Positions 45,291 to 56,178 of a stretch of DNA of 64,000 nt are shown here, piece by piece. The notes under the pieces are model-generated. The model made no database searches and was not told where the DNA came from. It saw nothing but the letters and a program-made list of their open reading frames with translations. The translations under genes and the position numbers were made by a program. Source of the stretch: Portulaca oleracea (lineage: Eukaryota > Streptophyta > Magnoliopsida > Caryophyllales > Portulacaceae). Each line of letters starts with the position of its first letter. The stretch's first letter is position 1. Where the stretch lies: contig CM055890.1 in the NCBI GenBank assembly GCA_029582165.1, forward strand, positions 9,799,787 through 9,863,786, given 5' to 3'.

Positions 45291-46259
45291 TGGGGCCCGA
45301 GCCTCGAGAATCATGGATTCCAAGTTTTTCCGCAGCCCCTCCATAGAGCACGATGAAATCAACTATAAGGTCGGGTGTGGAGTCCATGTCAAGGTGGACC
45401 CGGGACCTTGGATGTGTATTCGAACCATCCTCGGATGCGGCATCCACTATAAGTGGGATCCCGGCCCTTATGAAAGAATCGGGTCGTCCCGGGACGAGGA
45501 GCTGCATGGAATATGGATGCGGGTGTTGTCTCGAGCCAAGGAAATACAAGGAGGGAAGAAGACACGGAACAGGGCAGCTTGGGCAGCTGGCCATAGCGCC
45601 CGCTACGCACAGGGTAGCGCCCGCTACCACCGGCGCAAGGGTTGTAACACCCGCTACCCAATAGTGACACCCACGACGGCACATGATATGGCATGGTTTG
45701 GCTGGGCATCTACACCAAATCGCCGTCGATGCCCGGGAAGTTCAAGTTTCTCAGAGAAGAAGCGGCGCCACAGGCCAAGACGGCGCTGCGACAGGCCCTT
45801 GCTCGTTGTTGCTGTTGCAGTTGCTGCTGTCGTTTGCTACCTAGGTCCCCACAGCGTCGCGCCCGCGACGGTCTCATTTACATGCCGAGTTTTGTGATCA
45901 AAACTACGCAGTTTTGGAATTTTTCTGTTTAATATAAATACTATGTTTAGCACTCTTTTCTAAATAAGCTTATGTTATTGAATGATTTGCTAATGCAATG
46001 TTAGGGTTTTCCCCTAGTTTCTCTCTCAAAAATCTAATTCTTACTTTATCCATTTGTTAATGGTGGTGTTAGCAAGTTATTCCTTTAAAGTGGATTACCT
46101 TTGATAATCATGGTCGGGTGTGAGGCCTAGAGTTGTGGACTCTCCTTGCTCAAGGTTATATCCTTCCTTTGGGTATTCAAGCCCTTGTTCGTGTTGATCA
46201 TCGCTCCCATTCTCACACTCAAGCTAATCTTCACCCACCCACGCGACGGTAACGCTCCA
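45276..46259 (+). repeat. Second LTR of the 42-46 kb element
   Basis: Starts TGGAGAGTACCGGGCTGGGG after a purine-rich AAGAAGGAGAG and ends AACGCTCCA. TATAAATA box at 45934-45941. Dyads GGTAGCGCCCGCTACC (45613-45628) and GTCGCGCCCGCGAC (45856-45869), plus a weaker GTAACACCCGCTAC at 45644. Confidence 0.85.
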
Positions 46260-46748
46260 TTTGGTATTAGAGCTTTGGCTTTTCATTTAGCTTGAGTTTT
46301 TTTCATTGTTCTTGCTAGTGTGTTCTCTAGTGTTGGTTTTTGTGGATTGTATGCAAATATTGGTGATCCCCATTCCTAATTAGTTAACATGACTTTTATA
46401 AGCTAGTTTAAGGAAGCATAAGAACTTTACTACATGAATAGAATCAACATATGAGACTAACATTTCACAATGTATTAATTTGAGATTGATGAACCACGCG
46501 ACGGTAACGCTCCTTTTGGTATTAGAGCTTCGGTTTTTCATTTAGCTTGAGTTTTTTTCATTGTTCTTGCTAGTGTGTTCTCTAGTGTTGGTTTTTGTGG
46601 ATTGTATGCAAATATTTGTGATCCCCATTCCTAATTAGTTAACATGACTTTTATAAGCTAGTTCAAGGAAGCATAAGAACTTTACTACATGAATAGAATC
46701 AACATATGAGACTAACATTTCACAATGTATTAATTTGAGATTATTGAA
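46239..46748 (+). repeat. 255-bp near-identical tandem duplication with primer-site sequence
   Basis: 46239-46493 is repeated at 46494-46748 with only a few differences. Each copy begins with the LTR tail ACGCGACGGTAACGCTCC followed by TTGGTATTAGAGC, which resembles an initiator-Met tRNA primer site. So the unit is the LTR end, primer site and leader. Confidence 0.92.
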
Positions 46749-46999
46749 TCAATTTTCAGAAGTCAGGTGAAACAAATTGTCATCCTAAAAGGTTCAACAA
46801 AGTGGTTAAAATTTCATAGATAAACTTCAAAATCAATGTATTGTACCATAGGTACAAAAAGAAATCTGAAAGCTATTCTAATTAAGCTAGTCAAGCTGTC
46901 GGGTTCACAACACAACAACAATGTGAAACAATTGGGGCTGACACTAGGTTGACAATGCATTAAATTTGCTTCAGGTGGGTTTTAACTATTTTGATAAGT
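46749..46999. other. Short stretch without recognised features
   Basis: Nothing recognised; possibly more leader sequence. Confidence 0.4.
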
Positions 47000-47575
47000 T
47001 CAAAAATCTTAGCGAAGGTCTTTACATCCTCATGATTAATTTCCATGTGTTTGAATCTCTACCTACAACCATTGTCTTTTGGGAAAATTCTCAACGTATT
47101 TGAGACTTGGTGCTCGTTATATTTGTCTTCCACTAGCTTTAAGGTCCTCAATCATGGCACCCATGATTTGTAAGTGTTCAAATACATTTTGACTAGAGTC
47201 AACAAAGTAGTCAAGCTACTTCATATACAAAAATCGAAGTTGCCTGCTAAATCTGTACCCTAGCATGCATCACACATCTTTGAAAGTAAGTGCAACCTCA
47301 AACTCTCTCTGAAGACCAAGGTGCTCACAGTTGCGCATCATAAATAGCATAGAAGCGTCTTTTTCAATCTACTTAATTCTCATAAGCTACCTTCTTTTTA
47401 TTGTAGTCTGGTTTATCCTCAGACGGGAACTCATGACACACATAAACTGATTAAAAACATCACTTTGTACCAAGGAAGACCTTGTCTTTCTGTACCATGT
47501 GACATAGTTGGTGCCATCAAATTTTTCAATTATGGTTTGCTCATTAATTGATGTAGCTTGCATATCTATAAAAAC
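47000..47575 (-). pseudogene. gag: Ty1/copia Gag relic
   Basis: The minus strand reads MQATSINEQTIIEKFDGTNY then VTWYRKTRSSLVQ. The FDGTNYxTW block is the start of the copia capsid domain (UBN2/DUF4219-like). Downstream coding is broken by many stops and shifts (TFKDVCDAC and KSWVP-type pieces). It lies on the opposite strand to the neighbouring Ty3/gypsy element and is a separate, older insertion. Confidence 0.6.
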
Positions 47576-48131
47576 ATAAAAACTAGACTAACATTTTTTA
47601 ATAATTAAGTTAGCAAAAATACCATCATTCATATCACTCGGTTGAAAATTTCGCTAGGGTCATAGTCATTGTCGGCGACATAAACTAGAAACCGTTAGTA
47701 TTTAATCATCAAACTTTTCCATATAAGAAACACATCTATATAGATCATAAATGAAGTAACAATATGTGTAGATGCCCCAAAAGAGTTTACCTCGAGGAAC
47801 ATTCGTCGGTTCTACTCTACTTCGTTGGTGATTCCGATGAGTTGCATTACAAGAGAAAATTTAGGGACAATTTTACCCACTTTTAGAGATTCCTGAGTTT
47901 GTTTAGTTAATCCCTGAATTATGCATATTATCTAACTAAATTGTAAAACAATAATGTAACATTAATCAAAGTATTTGTGCCTTTGAAAGACTTCTGAGGT
48001 AAACTAATTAAAATAAAAAGTTTGCCATACAAGACTAAAGATTAGTTAATGCAAGTCATGATTAGAGAATCCGCCAATTAATTTCAAAGATAAATTAACA
48101 AACTATAGTAAATGCCTCATGGCTACAAAGC
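47576..48131. other. Intergenic or decayed copia leader
   Basis: No clear feature. Short minus-strand coding-like pieces (VADNDYDPSEIFNRV near 47660) suggest it belongs to the same copia relic. Confidence 0.3.
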
Positions 48132-48149
48132 AAAAATAGGTTCGGGGGT

Positions 48150-48673
48150 CAAAAAAACATACAAAAAAACCCTAGCCTCCTTTTCTTTTTCTCTCTAGAA
48201 AATCTTAGCCTCCATTTTATTGGAGGGGCTGCCATTGATTCTTTTGTTGATGGTAAGCCCCAATTTGATTGACTTCTACCCCAATTATTAGTTTGATTTT
48301 ACGTTTTCGCAAAGAAAGTTAGTCTCTTCTTTTGTAAGAGTTTTTTCGTACCCTTATTTAGGGTTTTTAGTCTCTTTCTAGAGTTTTTGTTCAGTTGGTG
48401 TGGTCTAATACGTTCGATGAAGATCAACTTTCAAATCGCTATAGCACGGGTTGTGAGGTTCTCCATCAATTGTAAAGATATAAAGTCATTGAAGAAAGAT
48501 GCATAGTAATCGAATAAATTGGAGCCGAACGTCAGTAAAATTAGTATTAGTTATTTGGAAGTTGAATTTCATATCTATATTTTAGATCTACAATTGTTCA
48601 ATCACGATTTTCATTGTAAGTGTCGTATGACTTGTTATTAATGAAATCGTTATGTTTAGTTTTTTTTTAAAAA
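48150..48673 (+). mobile_element. LINE-derived retroposon with 18-bp target duplication
   Basis: The duplication AAAAATAGGTTCGGGGGT flanks it (48132-48149 and 48674-48691). The insert starts with a leader-like AAACCCTAGCCTCC and ends CTTGTTATTAATGAAATCG followed by a T then A tract. Long duplications and a 3' A tail show target-primed reverse transcription. At 524 bp with no ORF it is either a non-autonomous LINE derivative with both ends or a processed RNA copy. Confidence 0.75.
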
Positions 48674-48699
48674 AAAAATAGGTTCGGGGGTAAGGTTTC

Positions 48700-49633
48700 A
48701 AGCCTAATGTTTGATTCTTTTGGCTTGCCCGTCAAGAGAAGGTCTCTACTTAAGTCAAGATTACTTTAGAATAGGGTATAAGAAGAAAAAGAATAATATT
48801 ATTTCGTTAAATTAACAATTAACGCATGTAGAAATAAAAATAAAAATAAAAATAAAAATAAAGACAAAAATAAAAGACATGAATAATGAATCATTCACTT
48901 TTTATACATATATTAATCATCAGAATAAGGACTTCATGATGGGAATTATAAAAAAAGAAATAAAAATACTAAAATTAATTTAACATTGAAACCAATCAAA
49001 TACAGATAGCACCGAGGGAGAAGAGAGAAATTTCCTCAGTGTTAGTATCCTGAAATTTTTGCGATGTGGAATAATGGGGCTAAATGACTCAATTTAGTGT
49101 GATGTCGGGTGAATAAAATAATGAGAAAAAATGGTTTTACGAATTAATTACTCCCGATTAATAAAGAGTTTGGATTTGAGTTGAACTTGGAATTGGTGTT
49201 GGCATCGTGCATAATACGTAGAAAACTTACTGTAACAGACATTTTATGGTTAGCTCGGACCGTAGCTGACTGGTTACAGTACCTAGCTAGGACTACTAAA
49301 CTTGAAACAACTATGTCTCCCTCGTCCGACATCTGATTGATGTGATTAAAGATGCGTTGTACAACTTATGGAGGGTACTTTATGCCTATAAAAGTACTGG
49401 TTTAGTTTAAAAGAATAGCCTATGTATATAAGGATGGAGAATGAAGGTTTTTCAAGAAAAATTAATGAGCTTTTTTGTATGAATCTTAGAAATGGATGGA
49501 AATGGGACTTTTGTGGAGATGTAAATGATGCGTGCTATTAAATATTTAATTGACTCGAGTCCTAATCTTATTCTAGTAAAATAAAATAATATAAAATATC
49601 ACAATATAACCGGAATAAAATGTGGTGTCTACA
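48700..49633 (+). repeat. LTR-type fragment ending GTGGTGTCTACA
   Basis: The end at 49622-49633 matches that at 18536-18547, and GAGAGAAATTTC words upstream resemble 18020-18040. The left boundary is not found. AAATA repeats occur at 48835-48870. Confidence 0.35.
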
Positions 49634-51449
49634 AGATCACTTAGTAATCCAATCCTCAGATTCGCCTTCTTCCAACTACTTTTCGCTCATATCCTTTTCA
49701 GATCACCTTATAGTTTTAGGATCAATCGTTAACATAAGGATAACTTGGCATGTTAGTGAGTGATATTGAATGGGTTACCTTTGAAGTTGATGAAGCAAGA
49801 CCCATACCAAATAGAATAGAGATGACAACCACAAGAGAGAGAGAGAGAGATAGAGAGAGAGAGAGGGGGGAGAGAGAGAGAGAGAGCGAGAGCGAGAGAG
49901 AGAGAGGGAGAGAGATATGATAGAACCTAGACATACAAAATTCAATGTCAAAAACAGAACAAGATCAATTGCACTTAAGAAGAGAAAAGCAAAGAATTAA
50001 AACCCAAAGGTAACCAAGAATAGTAGGGAGCGAGATTAGGTGATGAATATCGAAATAAAACCCAGAGAAACACATGAATCAACAAGAAATCAACCAAAAG
50101 CAACTAAAATCGAACCTGAAATTTTGTTCGAGATTCGAGCAGAGGAGTAAGTCGAAACCAAGCAAAGCAAGATAACATGGAAAATCAACAATCTAGATTG
50201 AACATCATACCAAATAAAATGAACCTAACTTGTAATAGATAAAAAATTAACCCAAAAACAAATAATTCTACCCCAAAAATTAAAGAAAATGAACCTAAGA
50301 ATTGAAACTTGTCACCATAGACCAAGAACCAAAGTAATTAAACTCAAAATATTCAAGAGCCAATCAAACTCAAAATCAAAATTGAGAGAAGAAGAAGAAG
50401 AAGAAACAAGACTTGAAACCGAAACTAATTCATAAATCCATCACTAATCAACCAACAAATTTAATATGCAACCAACCAAAAATTAAACTCAAGTTAAATG
50501 TGAAATTTCAAATACATAATTTTAGGTGTTATTAACTAGAAAAGGAAACTAAAGCAAACCTAAAATGAAATTTAATAACGATAATTTAAACACTAAAAGA
50601 CTAGGGCTCTATTACTATCACCAACCGAAGACACCTCTCTTCGGCCTCTTCCTCCTCTTTTTATACTCGAACTCTTCAATCCTTTGTCTATCTCAACTGC
50701 TTCACTCCTTGGCGGTGGTGGGCTATTGGGGTGGTTCTCGGTTTCACTGCAAAAGAAACAAACAACAAAATGTAGTGAGAAAAATGGAGAGAGAAGAGAG
50801 CGAAAGAGATAGAGGGAAGAGATGGAGATATGAAGATTGTTTTAGATTGGCATTTTTAGGTAAAAGGAAAAAAAAGAGGCAATCAGGGCAGTGAGCATGA
50901 AATAGAAAGTAGGGGAAGGATGCGTATGGGATGGAGGTAGAGAAATGAATTAAAGAAGTCAAATAAAGAGAGAAAGAGAAAGAGAAAGAGAAAGAGAAAG
51001 AGATAGAAATTAAATTCAAAGTTGAGGGGGTAGTGTTAGGTGTTTTGGGATTAGGAGGATTAGGGTTATAAGAATAAGAGTGTTGGGCGCATGGGTATGG
51101 CTAGGGTTAGGTCGGAGAAATAAGGGTAAATTTTGGTTTTTCCCCCTATCTAACATTGAAGCGTGCTAATATCAACTTGGGCCAAACCTTAGATAAGTGG
51201 ACACTAGAAAGTGAAATTTGTATTTTAATTCTATTTCATGGAATTGCTATCTAATATTATTAGCTTTTTAATTTTTGTAAATGATTACAAAAATAAACAA
51301 AATGTAATTAAAATTATGAAATGAATTACTATGAACAAATAAAGTCAAAAATATGAGAGAGTAGAATTGTATAATTTCTTTACCGGACATCCTTCATAGC
51401 CAAAACATTCGTAAAAGATTCCCTTGAATCCCTTCTTTGAATATTTTAA
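49634..51449. other. Purine-rich intergenic stretch with microsatellites
   Basis: No gene recognised. It holds a GA repeat at 49833-49918, GAA repeats near 50388-50407, and an AGAAAG-type run at 50968-51006. The 109-codon ORF at 50565 is basic, low-complexity and has no recognised domain. Confidence 0.6.
49833..49918. repeat. GA microsatellite
   Basis: About 85 bp of GA units with short interruptions. Confidence 0.95.
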
Positions 51450-51992
51450 CTTATGATAATATCACACATTTCAGCTAACTTCATAGTAGTTTCACCCTTA
51501 GAAGTACTAACAACATACCCACAAGTACCCCAACAACTAGGAAACGAAGATAACAACATAAAGGTTCTAAGTTCATCTTCAAAACTTAACTCAATAGGAC
51601 CAAGTTTCAACAAGATCATAGGAAGCTCCTTATATAACATGATCAAGCATATCACTAGACTCATGCATCTTAAGTTCAAACAAACGATGCATCAAATAGA
51701 CCTTATTGATAACGAAAGGCTTATGATACATATTTGATAAGGCTCCAAGAAAGCCTTTCATTGTTTCCTGATCCATGATTTTGAAGTCCACGTTCCTCGC
51801 CTGCATAAGTCTCATCATCCTCAACGGTTGACGATTTAGAAGCTCCCACTCAGTTTGTTCCATCTTATTGAGCTTATTGTCCCCTAATGCTAGATGCAAC
51901 CCCTTCTGGTATAAGACATCCTCAATTTGTATCCTTTAAAAGGCGTAATCTTTTCCATCAAAAATAACAATCTTAACATTCTTACCTTCCAT
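51450..51992 (-). pseudogene. gag: Ty1/copia Gag relic
   Basis: The minus strand starts at ATG 51992 and reads FDGKDYAF, stop, then RIQIEDVLYQKGLHLALG, MEQTEWELLNRQPLRMMRLM, KGFLGALSNMYHKPFVINKV and YLMHRLFELKMHESSDMLDH. These are successive conserved parts of the plant copia gag (UBN2-type) domain. One stop lies near codon 17 and another near 51630, after which LSFEDELRTFMLLSSFPSCW continues in another frame. The nucleocapsid and pol are absent. Confidence 0.85.
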
Positions 51993-52949
51993 GGTTTGAT
52001 AATTCCAAATGAATTACAACATTCAACCTAGGCTCTAAAACTATTATTATGGATTAGGGTGATAGCAACTCAAACAAAGTAAGAGAAACATACAAGGGAC
52101 GGGGTTAAACATAAGGATTTTTAAATTGTAACACCCAACTGAGAAAATCATGAACGATGCACTATTAGAGGAATACAATATGTTTAGAGACTCTTCCTAA
52201 GCTTTTGCTTTGTTAGGAGGCAAAGAGATAAAGGAAATAATACATATATAACATAAAGTAGTGAATTACATGTAATTTCCATCAAATCTGAAACATCCAT
52301 TCATATTAGCCTTGCAAAGTTTGCTAATCGATCATCTCAAATAGAAATGCTTCTCTTATTCCAAGACAACAAATTGATGTCCCCATATGGCCTGAAAGAA
52401 CTCAAATAAATTATAGGGAAAAGATATATAAGGTTTGTAGCAAATACATGTTCCATATGAAAAGGCTATAAGAATTTGATTTGATTAAACATAAATGGTT
52501 AGAAATATGTGGGGCATAATTAGAGAAATCTCTTTTTCTTTAGCAGAACAAAATTCAACAAGGGTTTGATTTGCTCGTTAAAATCGGTGGTTTAGACAAT
52601 CGATAATAGTTCAAGTACCTAATAGTGATTTACATAGGGCATAGTTATTCTAATTTAGTGGTCAACAAATAGTTGAGGAGATAAGCATTTATTTGAAGCA
52701 AGGTTATCAAAAAATTGTCTGACCCAAAAATCCAACTCAGCTGAACCTAAAAAAATTGAGTATGACCATAGATTTTTCACCCAAATTCTGACAATGACTG
52801 ACTTTTTCGAGCATAGATTACAATATTTTTATTTCTATTGTTCAAACCTAAATTTAGGCTTGTCCAGACCAATGATGACCCGTACCCGAATTTCTGATGA
52901 CTAGTTTGAAGAAAAAGTGTTTAGTAAATCTAGCTAACACAAATTGATA
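51993..52949. other. Intergenic stretch
   Basis: No gene or element boundary recognised. Confidence 0.45.
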
Positions 52950-52958
52950 TAAATAATA

Positions 52959-53559
52959 GTATTTTTGGATGATATATAATATAATACACTGAACTTTAGG
53001 ACATTGGACAATAATGCACTAAACTTTTTATTTTGGACTCTAATATATTGAACTTTGAGGGTATTGGACAATAATGCACTCAGAACAATTTCGTTGGTGG
53101 TTGATGCGGTGGCGGGCCTATATTGAGGTGTCATTTTTCTATTTTTTTCAGAAAAAACTTTTGCCATGTATGAAAGTACACATAAGCAGCATAGTTATCA
53201 AAATCCCGATCCTGATTTACGATCCTACGATTTTATGGTCCAAAATTGTTGATACGATTCTACTATTTATACACAATCCACGATCCTACATGGGCTAAAT
53301 TCCGATCCTAACTTCTCCATAGTTTCGAGTTAGGATCCCAACTTTAACAACCTTGATAAGCAGGTTCAGTAATATATTTATCTGGGAAAAAGAAAAATGA
53401 CACCTCAAAGTAGGAATGATGCGTCAACCACCATCGGCATTGTTCCGGGTGCATATTGTCCAATACCCTCAAAGTTTAGACTATTAGAGACCAAAAAAGA
53501 AGTTCAGTGCATTATTATCCAATACCGCTAAAGTCTAGTGTATTATCGTCCGAAAATCC
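52959..53559. mobile_element. Mutator-like MITE with about 200-bp inverted repeats
   Basis: The 9-bp duplication TAAATAATA flanks it (52950-52958 and 53560-53568). The left arm (52959-53160) matches the reverse complement of the right arm (about 53370-53559), with blocks such as AATAATGCACT, ACTTTGAGGGTATTGGACAA and GAGGTGTCATTTTTCT. Long arms and a 9-bp duplication define Mutator-superfamily elements. No transposase. It carries a nested hAT MITE. Confidence 0.88.
53190..53355. mobile_element. hAT-type MITE, 166 bp, nested in the Mutator-like MITE
   Basis: Flanked by the 8-bp duplication ATAAGCAG (53182-53189 and 53356-53363). Ends CATAGTTATCAAAATCCCGATCC and, inverted, CAAGGTTGTTAAAGTTGGGATCC. 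Interior words GATCCTA and GGATCGTG repeat. Confidence 0.9.
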
Positions 53560-53699
53560 TAAATAATAAGAATAACTTTCAAAGATAAAAGTTCTTAAGT
53601 ATAGTTTTTGATAGAAAATAGGAAACACTATCTTTGAGACCAATATATATGACTGTCTCACCACAAATTTATCAAAAGATCAACTTTGTGGTGACTTTT

Positions 53700-54587
53700 T
53701 ATGAAAATAAGAGTGACTGATACTCTATTAAGCCAACTGTAATGAACAATATCTCTTGATAAATTATAAAGTCTTTCCAGTACGACTTAATCATAGCAAA
53801 ACATTCAGTAGATCTCCCAAGATGAGTCTATCATACCATGATTCTTATATGAAAAGATCTCACCTAAGAATTTGTTAATTTTATTAATATTTTAGAAGCA
53901 TTGATTAAAACTTTAACTGCTGCCTGAAATGATAGTTGAAAATTGGTTAAAACGCTAATGCAATGATGGTTTTGTACTCAATATTCTTCCTTACACAAAT
54001 GTCTTTTTGGCTTGAAATATGGATGATGTAAAGACCAACCTAACCTTACCCAAATAATATTAAGGGCTATTGAGACACAAATAAGACCTACTTAATTGGG
54101 TTCTTAAATTTTGTGAAACCATATTGAACAAGATTTTAAGTTGATGGCCAAAGGCTCAATGATGCTTTCATGCTCTAATACACGCCGTAGTGAATTTCCC
54201 TTGTGATTGAAGTGTAGATACTGAAAACACACCTTAACTTTGTTCAAATAAACATAGAGCTTGAAAAACTAATGCAGTGATAGTTTTATACTCTAGCATT
54301 CATCCTTATGAAAACTTCCTTTGGGCTTGGAATATTGGTGATGCAATGACCCACCTAACCTTAAAAAAACAAAAATAAGGGCTACCAAAATGTAAACCAA
54401 AGATCTCACTCAACCGAGACTCTTATACCACGTGGAACCATCTCAAACAATCGTTTAAACTGATGTTGCAGGGTTTAGTAATGCTTTCATACTCTAATAC
54501 ATCCCATCTCGCGAACATTCCTTAGGAATGAAACTTAAATGATGCAGAGGCATCAAAACTTTGTGTAAATAAATGTGGGGTTATTGA
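53700..54587 (-). repeat. Diverged tandem units of about 310 bp, possibly an old TRIM
   Basis: Two units (about 53950-54255 and 54265-54580) share GCTTTCATRCTCTAATACA and GACCAACCTAACC-type words. A third partial match lies at 55745-55800, beyond the Cassandra array. GACTCTTATACCACGTGG (54403) and GACTCTGATACTATATAG (55770) resemble a reversed initiator-Met primer site, so the units may be small LTR elements. Confidence 0.45.
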
Positions 54588-54703
54588 TGTAACGCCCCGG
54601 CCCTTTTCGGACCGCAGACATTACTAATAATCGTTTCAATGATTGCTGACTGGCTCAACAAATTACCACGAGTCTTTTTAGCGTGCTTCATCCTTGCTCA
54701 CAC

Positions 54704-54792
54704 CCTACCTGGGAAAACTTCCCAAGAGGTCACCCATTGTGAGACTACTCCCATCCTAGCACGCTTAACTGAGGAGGTCCCAACGGATGAGC
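54704..54792 (-). ncRNA. 5S rRNA-derived segment in Cassandra LTR 1
   Basis: Read on the minus strand: CAGTTAAGCGTGCTAGG, GGAGTAGT, then ATGGGTGACCTCTTGGGAAG. These match the middle and 3' part of plant 5S rRNA, including the region near the pol III internal promoter. Cassandra elements carry such sequence in every LTR and are thought to be transcribed by pol III. It is not a functional 5S gene. Confidence 0.9.
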
Positions 54793-54999
54793 TACCATAA
54801 AAGAAGATGCACCTTGGTAATATAGCTAGTCATTTCAATCCTCATAAGCCACACTTAACCATATACCTAGGGTGTTACAATTACCCCCAATTAAGTGCAC
54901 AACGTCCTCGTTGTGCCTCAATCCAATCCAGAATCTTTGCCCCTCTAGGTGACTGCCTATGGTGATCCCGTCCACTAACGCAGCTCACGGTCACGGGTT

Positions 55000-55012
55000 G
55001 GCTTTGATACCA
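55000..55012 (-). other. Initiator-Met primer-binding site of Cassandra unit
   Basis: Plus strand GGCTTTGATACCA; the minus strand gives TGGTATCAAAGCC beside the LTR end. The second unit has GCTCTAATACCG at 55429-55440, more mutated. Confidence 0.85.
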
Positions 55013-55131
55013 TCTGTAACGCCTCAACCCCTCCCGAGCCGTTGACATTACCAATAACTACTTTAAGAAACTTTAATTGGCCCCAAACTACCACGAGTCT
55101 TTCGAGCGTACCTCGTCCTTGCTCACACTTT

Positions 55132-55218
55132 TTCAAGGAAAACTTCCTAGGAGGTCACCCTTGCTATGACTACTCCCTGCCAAGCACGCTTAACTAAGGG
55201 GTTCCCAACGGATGAGCT
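55132..55218 (-). ncRNA. 5S rRNA-derived segment in Cassandra LTR 2
   Basis: The same reversed 5S blocks as in LTR 1, with small changes (AGTTAAGCGTGCTTGG, GGTGACCTCCTAGGAAG). Confidence 0.88.
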
Positions 55219-55559
55219 ACCATAAAAGAAGGTGCACCTTGGTGATATAAGTAGTCGTTCAATCCTCTTAATTAAGCGACACTTAACCATATACCCGGGG
55301 TGTTACAGTAACCCCTAATTAAGCGCATAATGTCCTCGTTGTGCCTCAATTCAATCCAGAATCTTTGCCCCACAAGGTGACTGCCCATGGATCTCCCGTC
55401 CACTGACGCAACTGACAGTCGCGGGTTAGCTCTAATACCGTCTGTAACGCACCGACCCCTCCTTAGTTGTGGACATTACCGATAACTGTTTCAAGGATCA
55501 TTGGTTGGCCCCACAAATCACCATGAGTCCTGCCAGCATGCTTTATCGTCGTTCACACG

Positions 55560-55645
55560 CTGCCTGGGAAAACTTCCCAGGAGGTCACCCATCATGAGAC
55601 TACTCCCAGCCAACCACGCTTAACTGAGGAGTTCCCAACAGATGA
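55560..55645 (-). ncRNA. 5S rRNA-derived segment in Cassandra LTR 3
   Basis: The same reversed blocks (CAGTTAAGCGTGGTTGG, ATGGGTGACCTCCTGGGAAG). Confidence 0.88.
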
Positions 55646-55740
55646 ACTACCATAAAAGAAGGTGCACCTTGGTGATATAAGTAGTCGTTTTAGTCCTTTT
55701 GAACCACACTTTAACCACGTACGCGGGGTATTATAGTTGA

Positions 55741-56178
55741 GATATGAATATGAGATCTTTCATTCAGAACGACTCTGATACTATATAGAACCATCTCAAC
55801 CAAAATCTTAAACTTATTGAACAATAATATTTAATGAATTAGTGTGTTGAGTTAGTGAAAATATAAACTCTAGTCCAATACTTGTTGCGAAACATTGCGA
55901 GATACTAGTTATTGATCACTCTTTTTAACTTATTAGAATTATTCACTATGAATCAATGTTAACTGTTACTAATCAATGCATAACGCTGCCATTGAGTGCT
56001 AGTCATTGTTAATTGGTACTAAAACTATCACTGGAAAATATGACGTGTGTTAGCTACACTCCAACAACAACAACCTTATAATACATTCAAAAACACCTTA
56101 TATGACAATAAAAAACATGCAATTGGGTACATAAGATAAATTTCAAATGTAGACCCAAATTAATGGAACAAAATTTAC
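55741..56178. other. Stretch after the ALIS exon, no last exon found
   Basis: Repeat remnant to about 55800, then AT-rich sequence. I looked on the minus strand for the usual ALIS C-terminal exon and did not find it. Confidence 0.5.

Larger units (their letters stand above)
42339..46259 (+). mobile_element. Gag-only Ty3/gypsy-type element with unrecognised ORF
   Basis: Two similar LTRs (42339-43301 and 45276-46259) enclose about 2 kb. The internal part has a gag-like N-terminal frame and a second long frame without a known domain. No protease, RT, RNase H or integrase is present. No matching target duplication is found, and a primer-binding site and leader follow the second LTR, so the second LTR may be the 5' LTR of a further, truncated copy. 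Confidence 0.75.
54588..55735 (-). mobile_element. Cassandra TRIM tandem array, three LTRs and two internal regions
   Basis: LTRs 54588-54879, 55015-55306 and 55443-55735, each about 292 bp from TGTAACGC to GGTGTTACA (TTATA in the last). They are separated by internal regions of about 135 bp, giving a regular period of about 427 bp. Flanks ATTGA (54583-54587) and GTTGA (55736-55740) match a 5-bp duplication with one change. No protein is encoded; such elements depend on others. The outer ends alone carry the duplication, so the array is one insertion that later multiplied by unequal recombination. Confidence 0.93.

Noticed and set aside
45190..45709. Minus-strand ORFs of 164 and 106 codons with many Cys and Arg
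   Set aside because: They are antisense to the LTR; the GC-rich dyad zone keeps several frames open.
49722..49934. Minus-strand ORF rich in Ser and Leu
   Set aside because: It is the GA microsatellite translated.
54704..55645. Functional 5S rRNA genes
   Set aside because: Only the middle and 3' part of 5S is present, embedded in TG...CA LTRs with primer sites; this is the Cassandra signature.
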